Below, one piece after another: positions 31,061-42,362 of a stretch of 45,440 bases of DNA; within the stretch, counting starts at the first letter, position 1, and every line of letters begins with the position of its first letter. Position numbers and translations under genes: made by a program. The notes beneath the pieces were generated by a model that saw only the letters and a program-made list of their open reading frames with translations, had not been told where the DNA came from and did not search any database. The stretch covers positions 1 to 45,440 of the forward strand of contig JBNGIS010017915.1 in assembly GCA_049999725.1 (NCBI GenBank), given 5' to 3'. The DNA is from Haplomitrium mnioides. Lineage: Eukaryota; Marchantiophyta; Haplomitriopsida; Calobryales.

Positions 31061-31520
31061 AAATGATGCAAAGGATGTTCGAGCCTTCAATGGATTGGCA
31101 AGTTTTTATCAAAGATTCATCTATTACTATGCTCATATTGCAGCACCACTTATGGATCTGTTAAGCAAAGGGGCAAAGTTTCAATAAATGATCAAAGAGA
31201 GAGGTATTTCAACGACTCAAGGATGTGATGTCTTCTCGTCCAATTCTACAACTGTATAATCCAAAGTCACATTGTATAATTGATTTTGATACCTCTAATT
31301 TTTCTATTGGAGCGGTGTTACAACAAGACTTTGAAGATGGACTTCATCGAACTGCCTTCATGTCACGTCAACTAAATGCAACGGAGAGAAATTATTCTAC
31401 AAGAGATAAAGAGCAATTGGCGATGGTTTATGTTACCAAGGTTTAGAGATACTATCTTTTTGGGAAGCATGTACTTTGGTGCACCGATCTTGAGTCCTTG
31501 CTACAATCAATTCACTTGGA
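31060..31520 (+). pseudogene. Ty3/gypsy RNase H remnant
   Basis: DVRAFNGLASFYQRFIYYYA, a connection motif (FLGL..YYRRFI), then IDFDTSNFSIGAVLQQDFED and MSRQLNATERNYSTRDKEQL, followed by YYLFGKHVLWCTDLESL. These are the standard RNase H steps (D.S..GIGAVL.Q; Y.. .KEL.A...; W..YL.G..F...TDH..L). The frame breaks at about 31185 and 31446. Confidence 0.7.
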
Positions 31521-31559
31521 AAATATGATAAGTCATCATCATCAATGAGAAGATTAACT

Positions 31560-32870
31560 ACAAATCTTTGATGTCAAGTTGGAGTACAAGCCAAGAAGGT
31601 TCCATACCATTTCTAATGCATTGTCACAAAGACCGGATCATCGACTAAATACATTGGAGGTTGTGAAAGTTGGTATATTGCATCTTGATGAAGCAACCAG
31701 TAACAGCTTTCGATAGAAGTTACATGAAGATGCCTTCTTAAATCTTGTTAAGACACTTTTGGTGGTCAAAGAGAGTGAGTATCATGTCTTTCCATTCGAA
31801 ATGGTATTCTCTATCACAACCATCAAATAAATGTTTCATAGGATGATGAGCTTCGAATGATTTGCTTATAAGAAGCATATAATATTTCAATCTTTAGGCA
31901 TCTTGGGGTAGATAAGACTATGGAGTTGCTTCAACATACTTGGTGGTGGCAAAACCTAGCTTGAGATGTTCATGGCTTTGTTTGTTCTAGTGAAGTTGTC
32001 AGCAAAACAAGGCTTCAAATCAAAGACCAATTGGTCTTTTCCAACCACTACCAATTCTTATTGTTTGGTGGGAACATGTAAGTTTAGATCTTGTCACTTC
32101 ACTTCGCACCACATCTTGTGGGTTTATTGTCTTTGCGGTGTTAGTAGATAAGCTAAGCAAACAAATTCATCTGGATACGATGGATGCTCCACAATTGGTA
32201 AGATTTACTTTGTTATAATCTTCTAATATCATAGAATGCCAAAGGTGTTAATATCTAATAAAGATCCACGATTCACTAGGAAGTTTTGGTAAGCGTTTTT
32301 CACACTTTTAGGTACTAAACTATCTATGTCTATGGCTTATCATCCTCAAACATATGGGAAAATTGAACGTGCAAATCACATTGTAGAAGATATGCCTTGA
32401 ACGTTTATCACACGGATTGGGACAGTTTCTTACCGGCTGTGAAGTTTGCATACAACAACTCCAAGCAAGCAAGTACTAGATTTTCTCCTTTCTTTCTTAA
32501 TTTTAGTCAACATCCTCTTGTTCCCGATGGTTTGTTTTCTCCTTCTTCTTCTAATGTTCCAAGTCTTTATACATTTTTGTCTCATTTATCTTTCTCTTTG
32601 CAACATGGTAGAAACTGTTGTGTTTTTGCTCAAAATAGACAAAAACAGCATGCGGATAAACATCGCTGTGATTTTTCTTATGTTATAGGTGAAAAAGTTA
32701 TGCTTTCTACTCATGATCTTCCTTTGTCTTTAGATACTCAAGTTTGTAAGTTATCTCCCTCTTGGATTGGTCATTTCTCAAATTTTCAAGTTTTTTCTCT
32801 TGTTGCATACAAACTTGATCTTCCTCTCCATATGAAGATGCATCCTTTATTCCATGTATCTTAAGTCAAA
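31560..32870 (+). pseudogene. Ty3/gypsy integrase remnant
   Basis: YKPRRFHTISNALSQRPD, the usual link (PGK.N..ADALSR), then RHLGVDKTMELLQHTWWW of the zinc-binding region. The core is in pieces: VDKLSKQIHLDTMDAPQLV, SNKDPRFTRKFW (second catalytic Asp), AYHPQTYGKIERANHIVEDM (third acidic residue). The frame 32397-32864 is open for 155 codons: YHTDWDSFLPAVKFAYNNSK, HRCDFSYVIGEKVMLSTHDL and MKMHPLFHVS at the end. Pol ends near 32863. No clear 3' LTR follows. Confidence 0.75.
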
Positions 32871-33589
32871 CCTTTTGTTTCTAGTCACTCCTACTACACG
32901 TCAAAACTGGATGCCATTGCAAGTGATGTTGTATTGTAATCTTCCACTCTTTGGCTCTGTGTTGACCTTTGCTCAACTGGACTCACCCACACCTCAAAGG
33001 CTATGCTATTGCCACTCAACCACTTGCCCACAAGTCGGCTGAAATGTGCAAATCCATACAAATGACCCTTCCTTCTCCCCAAGATAGGGTACACTTTGCT
33101 TGCCAATCCTAGTTGATTGATCTTCTTCTCAACTTAGAAACAAAATTGACAACAAATCAAAACATAAATTTGTCGCTCTTCTTATAAGCACCGCAAACCG
33201 ATTTTCGAATTTCTACAAACAAGTTTTCAAATTTTCTTGCTTCACTATAGCAAAACTCTGGGCTTCCAAATAGCTTGCGCCTTGGGAGTGTGCTGGTAGA
33301 CTCCTACCACCCTTGCATCGCTCATCGGAGGGTCTGGTTCAGTGTCGCAGCACAGCAGTAGCACTCCAACCCCGAAAAGAACAACCAAGGTTCGAACCGC
33401 GCAAGATCTATATAGAAATTCGCTCTTGACACACTTTTATCGACTTTCCAGATTCTTTAGAGAGTTCTGAAACTGCACTCTATCAGTTCAGAGATGGACC
33501 GCTCTCCACTCTAGGCCTGACAACCCTTTTCTTCACAAAACCACCACACACACACACACACACACAGGACACAAACCCAGCACTACCCA
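32871..33589. other. Non-coding, no recognised element; short (CA)n run
   Basis: Follows the gypsy pol. A (CA)n microsatellite lies at 33544-33566. A palindromic GGTTCGAACC at 33389-33398 resembles a tRNA B box, but no A box or cloverleaf was seen. A 3' LTR was expected here but could not be paired with the 5' side. Confidence 0.35.
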
Positions 33590-36500
33590 GACTGCATGAC
33601 TGACATTTCTGGAACAAGACAGTTGCTGTACAGGCTGATTTTAAACAGAAGCTGTATTAGAGAATTCCCAAGCAACCGGTTACCCAACCTGCTTGAAATT
33701 CTCACACCAACACTCCCATACCTACCCTCGTTACAACCTCTCTCTTCTCCTCAAATCTGGATACTCAGGCCACTCCAACCCAATGTACCCCAGAGTCTGA
33801 TGCTGAGAACTCAGCTATGGAACGACCCTCCTAATCTCACATCCACTCGCTGTTCCTCCAACCACCAGTCACTCTGTTTGCTTGTTGAAATGACCACCTA
33901 TTCCATAGGCACACACAAACCTGAACACTTCCTTGTTCTGCTACAATCTCCCACCCAGACTCCACTGACTGGAAAACCACCGCAGGTCCTTTCCTCACAA
34001 ATTTAACAAACACAGGACAGATCAGAACTCATAACAGAGTTGATTGATCATTCAAACCTTCCCCAATCACAATCTGAGACTCAAACTTCAATTCCACCAA
34101 CAGAAACACCTCAGGAAACTTCCCCCACGCACTCACCTGATCAAAAATCGCCTTATCCTTCCAACTGCCAACTGCAAAAGTTGCATCAACCCACTCTAGT
34201 TTCTGAATTCATCCCCATCCTCAAACTGCTCCTCACAAATCTGCAATAAAGAAAAATGAGCAGGAGACCTCACAGACATGAACACTCAGTATATTTCTTG
34301 CAAAACGCATGTACAATGAGAACTGACTCGAACAGGAGCTCGACACCCGACTTGTACCCCTCTCCCTGTTCTCCTAAAAGTACGGATCAATCAAGATTTT
34401 ACATCTTTTACACCTGCCCTGAGAGACTAACTTTTTCTCCGTAGGCTTCTAATAAGAACTAACCACTCACAGGTGGTTCTTAAACTAAATCAACTAGCCT
34501 AACTAGTTTACATGGGCTCCGCTCACAATAAGAACTAACTACTCGCATTAGTTCTTATACTAATTCTCGACCATCAGTTACACGAGCGTTTCTTGATCTT
34601 TCAGTTCCCGCCCTTATTGAAACCGCAATAAATCGCCGTTCCGCCATTTAACTTCTATCCCCGCTCACCTTTCCTTTGTCGTGCAAAACACCGATAAGTC
34701 GTCGTTTCAGATATCACCGCTTCGCTCCATCGCCATTTCACCAACTTCGAGTCCGTCGAACTCCACGGAAAGGAACCTTCCTAACCGGTCCCCCCCACTT
34801 CGGATCCCCACTCGGAACCCTGTTAACAGGGGATTCCACTTCGGATCCCCACTTCGGACTATCAACGGAAACCCTCTTAAGTGGGGCCTCCCACTTCGTA
34901 AAGCATTCGGAACCCCCTTAACTGGGGTTCCCCACAACGGAAGACAGAGTTCCGAAGCCTCCCCTTGGATCACGGACTCTCCTCGGACTCACGGACTCTC
35001 CTCGGATCACGGACTCTCGCGGAACATTTCATTCTTCTCTTTTTCAGTTTTTGCATTTCATCGATTCTCCTCCTTTGTCGACAGATCGCAACAGGTCCGT
35101 TCGTTCTTTTCCTTTGTTCAATTCTTACCAGCGGAGCAACATTCCCCGTTGTTGTTCGATTTTCCTCAGCGCGAAGAACTTCTCCAGCGGCGACATTCTC
35201 TCTGCCCGAACGCTTCTCCAGCCGCGCGATGCATCCTCCCCCAGCAGCTTCCTCTGCTCTTCATTTGGTTCCTTCAAATCTCTTCATTCGATTGCTCGTA
35301 GCAGAGAACAGATTCTCCTTCAATTTTCGTTTTGTTAATTTTGAACCTGCCTCCCGTTTCCTTGTTGTTCGATCTTCTCCCCATTTTCGATCGCATCTTC
35401 AGCAACCAGAACCTTCCTAGATCTCTTCTTCAATTGCTCCTCCCGCTGCCGCATTCTTCTTCATGTGATTCAATTGCTTCTCCAGCAGCGACTAGTCTCC
35501 ATTCGATTGCTCACCAGACTCGACAGATTTTCTCTGTTCGATCGTTACTGCAGCACAGCTCTCGTTGTTCGATTGATTTTCTCACAAGCGGCATTCTTCC
35601 CTCTGTTCTTGTTTGATCAATAGCTCAGCCGCGACATGCTCTCATTCGTGTTCTCGGTAAGGAACAGATCCTCGATAGAAAGGTTCCCCTTCCGATCGCC
35701 TCTTTCCTTCGAAATCAGATCCTCGAATTTTCCGAACTATCCGGTCGAACTTTCGTCTCTCGAATCCGTACCCTTTTCGAACTTTCAATCTCTGACCAAA
35801 TTCGAACTTTCATCCCATCCGATTCGAACTTTCACACTTACTCCCCTTCAGTCCGGATAGTCTATTTATCATCCTTTCGCCATTCAGGTATTACTCCCCT
35901 TAGTCACTCGTAGAAAAGTTCGATGTAAGAACAATAACTCCCATAAATCCATTTCGAACTTTCGGATCATCCGCAGGACCAGTTTGAACTTTCAAGATCA
36001 TCCTTTCCTTCAGTCCGGATTGTCTACATATCACCATTTCGGCCGCTAAATCCTTTCCCGCTTCGGATCCAGTTTAACCAGTCTCCCCACTTAGGAAGGC
36101 TGATCGGAACCAACTTAAGTGGGCTCCCCACTTAGGAAGGCGGAGTTCCGAAGCCTTCTTCGGACTCACGGACCCTTCGCGGACCACGGACTCTGCTTCC
36201 GCTTACTTCGAATTTCTTCCTCATCGCCTTACAATTTCCAATTCCTTCCGATTCCAATTATTCACACAGCAGAAATTCGTCGTCGATCACTTCCTCGCTG
36301 ATCCGATTACTTCCCACTTTATTCGCTTCCACACATTTCTGCATCGGCCTATCTCGCACGACCATTCTTCCCCTCAATTCGTAACGCTCTTCAATAATTT
36401 CGAATCCTTCATTCAGATCAGGTCGCCCTTCATTCTTCGTCGTTCGAAATCAGATCCCAGCGCAGCATTCGATTCTGCAGCACAGCCAGACATTCGAATT

Positions 36501-36900
36501 TCCAATGCAGCCTTATTCAACTGGTTAGAACTGGCAAATCGATTATTCTTCAACCATCTCCGCGCCTTGTTCTTTCCTCATTCGCCAAGCCTCTTCGCTT
36601 CCGAATTCGTCAGCAGGGAGCTTGCATGGATCAGATCGCAACATTCATTCGATTCCTTTTGAATCATCCTTCGCTTGAATCAGTCACAACCCAATCGTTC
36701 AATCTCCATTCTTCGATTCAGCCATCTTTGATTCCACAGAAAAGGAAGTCTTCACAGCAGGCCGATCAGCCACATTTCTTCCTCGCCAGTACTTATTTAC
36801 ATATTTTAACACTTTACACTCATTATACACAAAACTGAAGCTTTCCTACTTCCCTCTCACTCCACTGCTCAGAAGAGACCTCCTTCAAGCTGTTTCTGAC
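33590..36900. other. GC-richer, pyrimidine-biased region without recognised genes
   Basis: For more than 3 kb the plus strand is rich in C and T and the GC content is visibly higher than in the flanks. It contains the longest plus-strand frame here (34681-35301, 206 codons), but its Ser/Phe/Leu/Pro-rich translation has no motif and overlaps equally open frames, so I treat it as composition-driven. Repeated modules (CCCACTTCGGATCCCC and GGAACC...AAGTGGGG) occur at 34790-34945 and again at 36060-36160. ACGGACTCTCCTCGGATC-type repeats lie at 34970-35025 and about 36165-36190. Read on the minus strand it could be a long purine-rich retrotransposon leader; this is a guess. Confidence 0.4.
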
Positions 36901-36949
36901 CTTTTGTCAGGAACTATGCTCCCACATTCAGCCTCTCTGAATTCAGAAC

Positions 36950-36975
36950 TTTATTTATTTATTTATTTATTTATT
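36950..36975 (+). repeat. (ATTT)n microsatellite
   Basis: Six or so tandem TTTA units at the end of the pyrimidine-rich region. Confidence 0.9.
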
Positions 36976-37704
36976 CTCCAAAAATTATGTTTCTTGTTCT
37001 GATTAGTGTTCAATTACCCTTCTCCACATTGCAAACAAATTTGGCAACGGGTTTCTTCTAAACCTCTCACATGCAAACATAGTATGGCCCTCCTTCAAAT
37101 CAGCCCAAGGCTGTCTTGTCAGCCAAGAACAACGTACTTCCTCCAACATCAGTTTGTCTTAGCTCCTTCTCTTTTTTATGTTCAAACAGAACTCATTGGC
37201 AGACCTATGGTGCCAAAACAAAGTGATATGCTCTTTAACTTGATGATAAAAAATACAAAGCTTTTGGTTTTCTCAAGCTCTTTTCTCCACCAGCCAAGTG
37301 CTTCAAAACAAAAATCTCAACTTGGGTGACAACTAGCCTAACACGTTTGGTCGGAGTATTAGGCCTTTTCCAACCTTGGCCAACAAATACCCGTTTCAAG
37401 AGCTTGCTAATCTATTACAACAAAAACCAGAATATAGAGCTTCCTGCTCTATTTCTGCACTTCTAATTCTCCTTTTGATCTTTCGAAATGGCCGCCCCTT
37501 ACTCTATAGCCTAGAGTTTGTAGTCTTTAATGAAGCTTTACACTTCAAGAATGATGGCCTTATCTTTTTGATAAACTTTGCACTTCAAAACTATTTGGCA
37601 GCCTTCTTTATACCTATGCAGCCGACAACTTTTGAAACATACGGGCTTTGCTTGCAAGTTGTTTTTTCAATCCTATAGCAATTACAAAACAGAGCATGAG
37701 CAAT
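36976..37704. other. No recognisable gene, flank of transposon copy E
   Basis: Frames of about 100 codons at 37006-37329 and 37376-37678 have no motif I recognise. The sequence ends at the copy E terminal repeat. Confidence 0.35.
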
Positions 37705-38596
37705 AGCTGCTACTTTGAACTAGGAACATGCTACTCAAAACATGAACTTTTGTTTTTTGGGGAAAAATTGTGATTTTTGAGCTAAAAAAAGATTTAAAAA
37801 AGAGGTTATTTTTTAAAAACAAAAAGTACATGAACTTTTGAGGTTCGTTTTTGGCTGTTTCAACAAGCATGATAGAGCAAGAGTCAATTTTGTTTTGCAA
37901 AATCAATCAATATTATTAGTTTTTATAAAAATGTTGGAAAACTCAAATTTGATGAAAAGTATAAAAATCATGGTAATTTTTCACCATAAAACTGCATTTA
38001 TCATTGATTACAATTCTAAGCCTAAAAATTGAAATTTAAGTCACAAGAAACTATTTTCAAATATGTTTGATTGCACAAACTCTAGGCACATGTAGACATT
38101 GTGCTCTTTCAAATACTTTTTTTGGAAAAAAATTACAAAACATAAAGAAAAAGCCCAAGGGAATTAGAAGTCAAGTGAATGAGTTTACAATCGTAAACAC
38201 AAAAATGAAGAAAAAGAAACATTGCATGGATTTAGGAGCTCTATTTTAAAGTTCAAGAAAGAAAAAAGCTTTTACTTGTAGTTGAAAATCCATGCATACA
38301 AAAGTTAACGTGGGCTTTAAAAAGGATTTAAACATTTAAAAATATTTCATAATTCAACAAAGTATGTACACAAATGTATTATAGTTCAGAATAAAAAAAC
38401 AATAGCTAAGGAGATTGAATTAAGAGTGTAAACAAGAAACATCTCTAAGTTTTAGACTTTATTCAACCAAACAAAGGTCTCAAGATCTACAAAAGAGTCT
38501 ATGACTTGTGTACAAACTAAGTTGTAATTGGTAGTCTTTGTATGAAGAAGCTTGAGAGTTGTATATGAGAAGTAGAACTTGTGGAAGGCTTGGACT

Positions 38597-38810
38597 TCCA
38601 CCCCAAAGTTTATGTGCGGATAGAAATCCAAGCTCAACATGTGAACACTCCACCCAAAAGTCTATGCGTGCGTAGGAATCCGAACTCACCATCTGAACAC
38701 TCCACAACAAAGACTGACAAGAACCTAGGTTTTAGGTTCCGTAGAAGAGTTTCTATATGCACAACGTTTTGACTTGTGAATCAAAGTCTATGCACGCATA
38801 GGGTTCACAC
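38597..38810. repeat. 52-53-bp tandem array of copy E
   Basis: CCACCCCAAAGTTTATGTGC, CCACCCAAAAGTCTATGCGT and a third decayed unit, plus an isolated GTCTATGCACGCATAGGG core near 38787-38804. Same family as 2811-3070. Confidence 0.65.
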
Positions 38811-39310
38811 TTCTACAACCAATGATACATATTGTAAAGATTCTATTATTTGCAACAAACTCTATGCACTCAAAAGATTTCAATTTCTAATTCGGAATCT
38901 AAAAGTAAAAGGAGTACAAAGCTCTACATGTGAGTCAAAGCGCGCTAAAGGTTTTAAGTTATACATCAAAGTACTTACAAGAAAAAAATAATTAGTCAAT
39001 TTGGGCAGATGCTTTAGCAAGACAATAACCTTAAACTCTTCTAGAAAACAATAAAGTTGAAATAAAGATACTTACATTTTGGAGAAGAAAATATTTTACA
39101 AAGCAAATGAAAATATTAACTAAAGATTTAAGTTTCATTTATAGAGAATAACATTCAACTTGGTATGATTTAAGGTGGTTCAAAGTGGTAGAAAAATTTA
39201 ACAAGTTACTTCAAAAGATTCTCACGTACTTTATAAAATAATATTATTAAATTATGATATACTTGAAATTACAAAATATATAATAAATTTCTTAAATTAC
39301 TTTAGTTACT

Positions 39311-39685
39311 GATGTATCCTTTGAACGAGAGAGGGACGTTGCTACAGAAACATTTTGAAATCCCAAGTTTCCAACAAAACAGTTACTTGAGGTTTAAGAT
39401 TATAAGATAATTAAAGCGCCTCGCTAAGACTCATAATCATGAAAGCTTTGGCACGCTTCAAATGTTTCGAGAATCGGCTGAACATTTGATCGATTTGATC
39501 ATGAGTATGGCCAACCATGAGAATTCTCACCTTGATTTTTCAAAAAAAATTCTTGGCAATAATGAGACTAAGATATCCAAATAGGATAGAGTTCTTATTC
39601 TCTTGTGTTGTGTTGCCTAACTGAAACAAAGTTGGAAGCAACGGCCCTTCAAAGTCACATAATATTTTGTTGAGTACAATAACTA
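39311..39685 (-). pseudogene. Copy E gene 2 remnant: part of the DDE-like catalytic domain
   Basis: Minus-strand translation gives KILCDFEGPL, then FQLGNTTQENKNSILFGYLS and MVGHTHDQIDQMFSRFSKHL followed by KRAKAFMIMSLSEAL. The GHTHDQIDQMFS motif is better preserved here than in copy C and is what identifies the family. The position expected to be acidic in (L)DN..ENKN is Gly (GGC, 39615-39617), as in copy C. The gene is cut on one side by copy B and on the other by an internal deletion. Confidence 0.6.
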
Positions 39686-39720
39686 ACAACCGCTACTTTG
39701 AACCAAGAACCACTACTGAG
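39686..39720 (+). repeat. Copy B terminal inverted repeat, gene 1 side
   Basis: ACAACCGCTACTTTGAACCA followed by AGAACCACTACTGAG; nearly identical to the reverse complement of 9941-9973. Confidence 0.7.
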
Positions 39721-40059
39721 TTTCTATTTCACTTGGCAGTCGAATTTTTTTTTTGGGTGATTTGGCATTCAAAAACATCAAATTTACGATTGAAATCTTC
39801 TTTTCGAAAAGAAAATCATTTTTTATAAACAAAAAGTGCATTTTTACATTGAGATTATATTTCAAAAGAAAATTCTATAGAAAATACTTGGCAAACAAAC
39901 ATTTTGGTTATTAAAATATTTTATAAAAACTTGACATTATTGTGAATAAAATAAATTCATCAAAAATAAAATAAAACATATATCTTTTGGTAGAAAAAAA
40001 CTACAAGAAAACGTAAATGTCCCGTCGGGTAAGGACTTTGAACCTGACTTTGAGCATCG

Positions 40060-40430
40060 TAGCTAACAAATCCTATGCAAGTATAGACTCCAAACCAGAA
40101 CCGTAAAGCTTATGCACGCATAGACTCCGAACAAGAATCCTAAATCATGTGCGTGCTTAGACTATGAACAAAAACAATGAAGCTATGCACGTATGGACTT
40201 TGAACTAGAACCCCAGAGTTATTGCAGGCCAAGATTCTAAACAAGAACCCTACATCCTATGCAAGCATAAACATTGAACAAGAACCATTTGGCTTATGTG
40301 TGAAGGGACTTTGAAAAATAACATGAGAGCTTAGGCACATAGGGAATCCAAACAAGAACTAGATAGCCTTAATGCACAACGACACTAAACTATGCGCAAA
40401 GACTCGAAATCATCTTTAGATTAGCAATTG
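40060..40430. repeat. 36-37-bp subterminal array of copy B, decayed
   Basis: Units such as CTTATGCACGCATAGACTCC and AACAAGAATCCTAAAT recur about every 37 bp. They correspond in reverse to 9180-9655. The telo-box part (AACCCTAAAG) is mostly mutated here. Confidence 0.6.
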
Positions 40431-41957
40431 ACTTCAAACCATTCTTAGATTATCAAATGAGTCAAACTATTCTTAAGCCTACCAAACTAAATTGTGATGA
40501 AAAGACTTTAAATAGAGTGAGAGAGCAACAAGATGAAACTTTGGTAAATAAAAATTTAGAAAACATAAACTTTCTTTATAATACAAACTGTTTAAACAAA
40601 TCCTTAGACTCTTTCCTCTTGAGGAATAATTGTCTCATCTAAATCTATAGGTTGAGCATTTGCAGCCGTTAGAGAATCTTGTCTAGACTTTCCAGTCCTC
40701 GATATTACAATAGAGTCACTAGAAGCACCTGCAGTACCAGGAGGAACAAGTTTCTTGTAGCAAAAAAATATATATATCTTTGATTCAATCACATCAGATG
40801 GCAAAGAAGCCATCTCCAAAACCCTCTAAGGAATATAAATAGACTGACATCTATCATATTCCATGGCAATGTAATTTTGCATTAGCTTTAAAGCACAAAC
40901 AATGCATGTGCCAGACCCAGAGCAGAGATCAAGGATCTAATCCTACTTTGTTGATAAATGATCAAAAAAATAAATTGTAGAGAGCCTGCGACTTCTGATA
41001 AACATTCATAGGAGCATCATCTCTTGGATGTTTAAGTTTTGCCAAAACTGCAAGGTAGCTAAAAACACTCCGCATAATCTGCCAAGGAAGTCCGGTCGCA
41101 GAAGAAGGTTGCAAATTGAAAAGGCTCATGCTCCTCTTTCCTTCCTTTGTCCAGTAGCCCACCATCCAATACTCGTGGACATGTGCAATTCTGGGACCAC
41201 CAGAATGATGAATATTGCTTTTGTCTCTGCAAAAAGATAAACAATCAAATCAAACATTGCAACCAAAATGCAAGAGAAATAAAAAACAGAGAAATAAAAA
41301 AAATAAAATAAAAGAACAACTCACCAGATGTCGTGATCAATTGCACAACAGAGTTTAGAAAGAGCATCCTTGACGATGCCAAATTGTTGCGAAGAATGAA
41401 TGATCACAAAAGACCAAAACGCCAAAGTTGTTACTGCTGCAAAAGATGACACCATATCAAAAATGTCATCTTTTGAAAATGGTTCCGAGTCATCATGCTT
41501 GTATTCCTTAAGGTTGTACCCGTAAGGAATATCAGCAATAGCCAAAGTGAAACACCTAGGTTTCACAAGGCCCTTCAATTGCCGAGCATTGGCCTCCCTG
41601 TGGACTTGATAAAAATCCATGTTAAGACCATCGACATACGACATTAGTTCATCTTCCTCGTCTCTCACAACTCCTTTTGTTGTGAGAGATGCAGCACCAC
41701 TTTGGTGCCATGCTTTCCACTCTCTAGCCTTTTGGCAATGAAGAAGAAAAGCAGGAGGGTAAGAGACCAACGTGGGAGGATGGTCTTGATCTTCAGCGAC
41801 TTCCTCGACCTTAGATTTTTTTTCTTCCTTTCGTAGCTGCTGTCAATTTCTTCGCTAGCTGCAGTTTAAATGTTTTGTCTCCCTGCACAAACATCGAAAT
41901 GAAAACATTAGAGAGTGATAAAAAAATTTAAAGGTAGAGTACATAAAACATTTTAGG

Positions 41958-42362
41958 GTCCATGCATGCATGGACATCAAAGTCCATGCGCGCATGGACT
42001 TCGAAGTCTATACGCGCATGGACTTTGCTGTTCAAGAGCACTTAGACTTCAAAGTCCAAGAGCGCTTGGACTTCAAAGTCCATGTTTGCATAGACTTTGA
42101 TGGTAAAGAGCACTTAGACTTCGAAGTATATGCGCGTATGGACTTGAAAGTCGATTTGTTTTTGGACTTCGAAGTCCATGCGCGTATGGAAATCGAAGTC
42201 CAAGCATGCGTAGGCATCGAAATCCATGTCAACAAGGACTTCAAAGTCCAAGCGCGCGTTGGCATTGAAGTCCATGCCAGCATTGACTTAGAAGTCTAAG
42301 CGTGCTTAGACATTGAAGTCCATACACGCATGGACTTCAATGTCCATGCGTGCATTGACCGT
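41958..42362. repeat. 24-bp palindromic tandem array in intron 2 of copy B gene 1
   Basis: About seventeen 24-bp units; the best are perfect 18-bp palindromes, GTCCATGCATGCATGGAC at 41958-41975 and GTCCATGCGCGCATGGAC at 41982-41999, exactly 24 bp apart. Variant units keep the dyad (CCAAGAGCGCTTGG). Open frames run through on both strands as octapeptide repeats; these reflect the 24-bp period. Confidence 0.85.

Larger units (their letters stand above)
37705..39685 (-). mobile_element. Two-gene transposon, copy E (left part; split by copy B)
   Basis: Starts with the gene 2-side TIR (AGCTGCTACTTTGAACTAGG) and aligns with 1908-3560 of copy A through the subterminal DNA and 52-bp array to about 39310. 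There it jumps into the catalytic region of gene 2 (minus strand, 39311-39685), so the C-terminal part of gene 2 is deleted. Copy B begins at 39686 in the middle of the catalytic region. The rest of copy E must lie beyond the right end of the window. Confidence 0.65.

Noticed and set aside
33389-33398. GGTTCGAACC as a tRNA or SINE B box
   Set aside because: It is a self-complementary 10-mer with no A box at a suitable distance and no cloverleaf; no tRNA or SINE could be built around it.
34681-35301. 206-codon open frame, one of the longest on the plus strand
   Set aside because: It is low in stops because the region is C/T-rich; overlapping frames are equally open, the translation is Ser/Phe/Leu-rich, and no domain is recognisable.
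42032-42283. Separate minus-strand protein inside the intron 2 array
   Set aside because: The open frame follows from a 24-bp period; GT...AG borders and the same intron position in copies A and C indicate intronic repeat.
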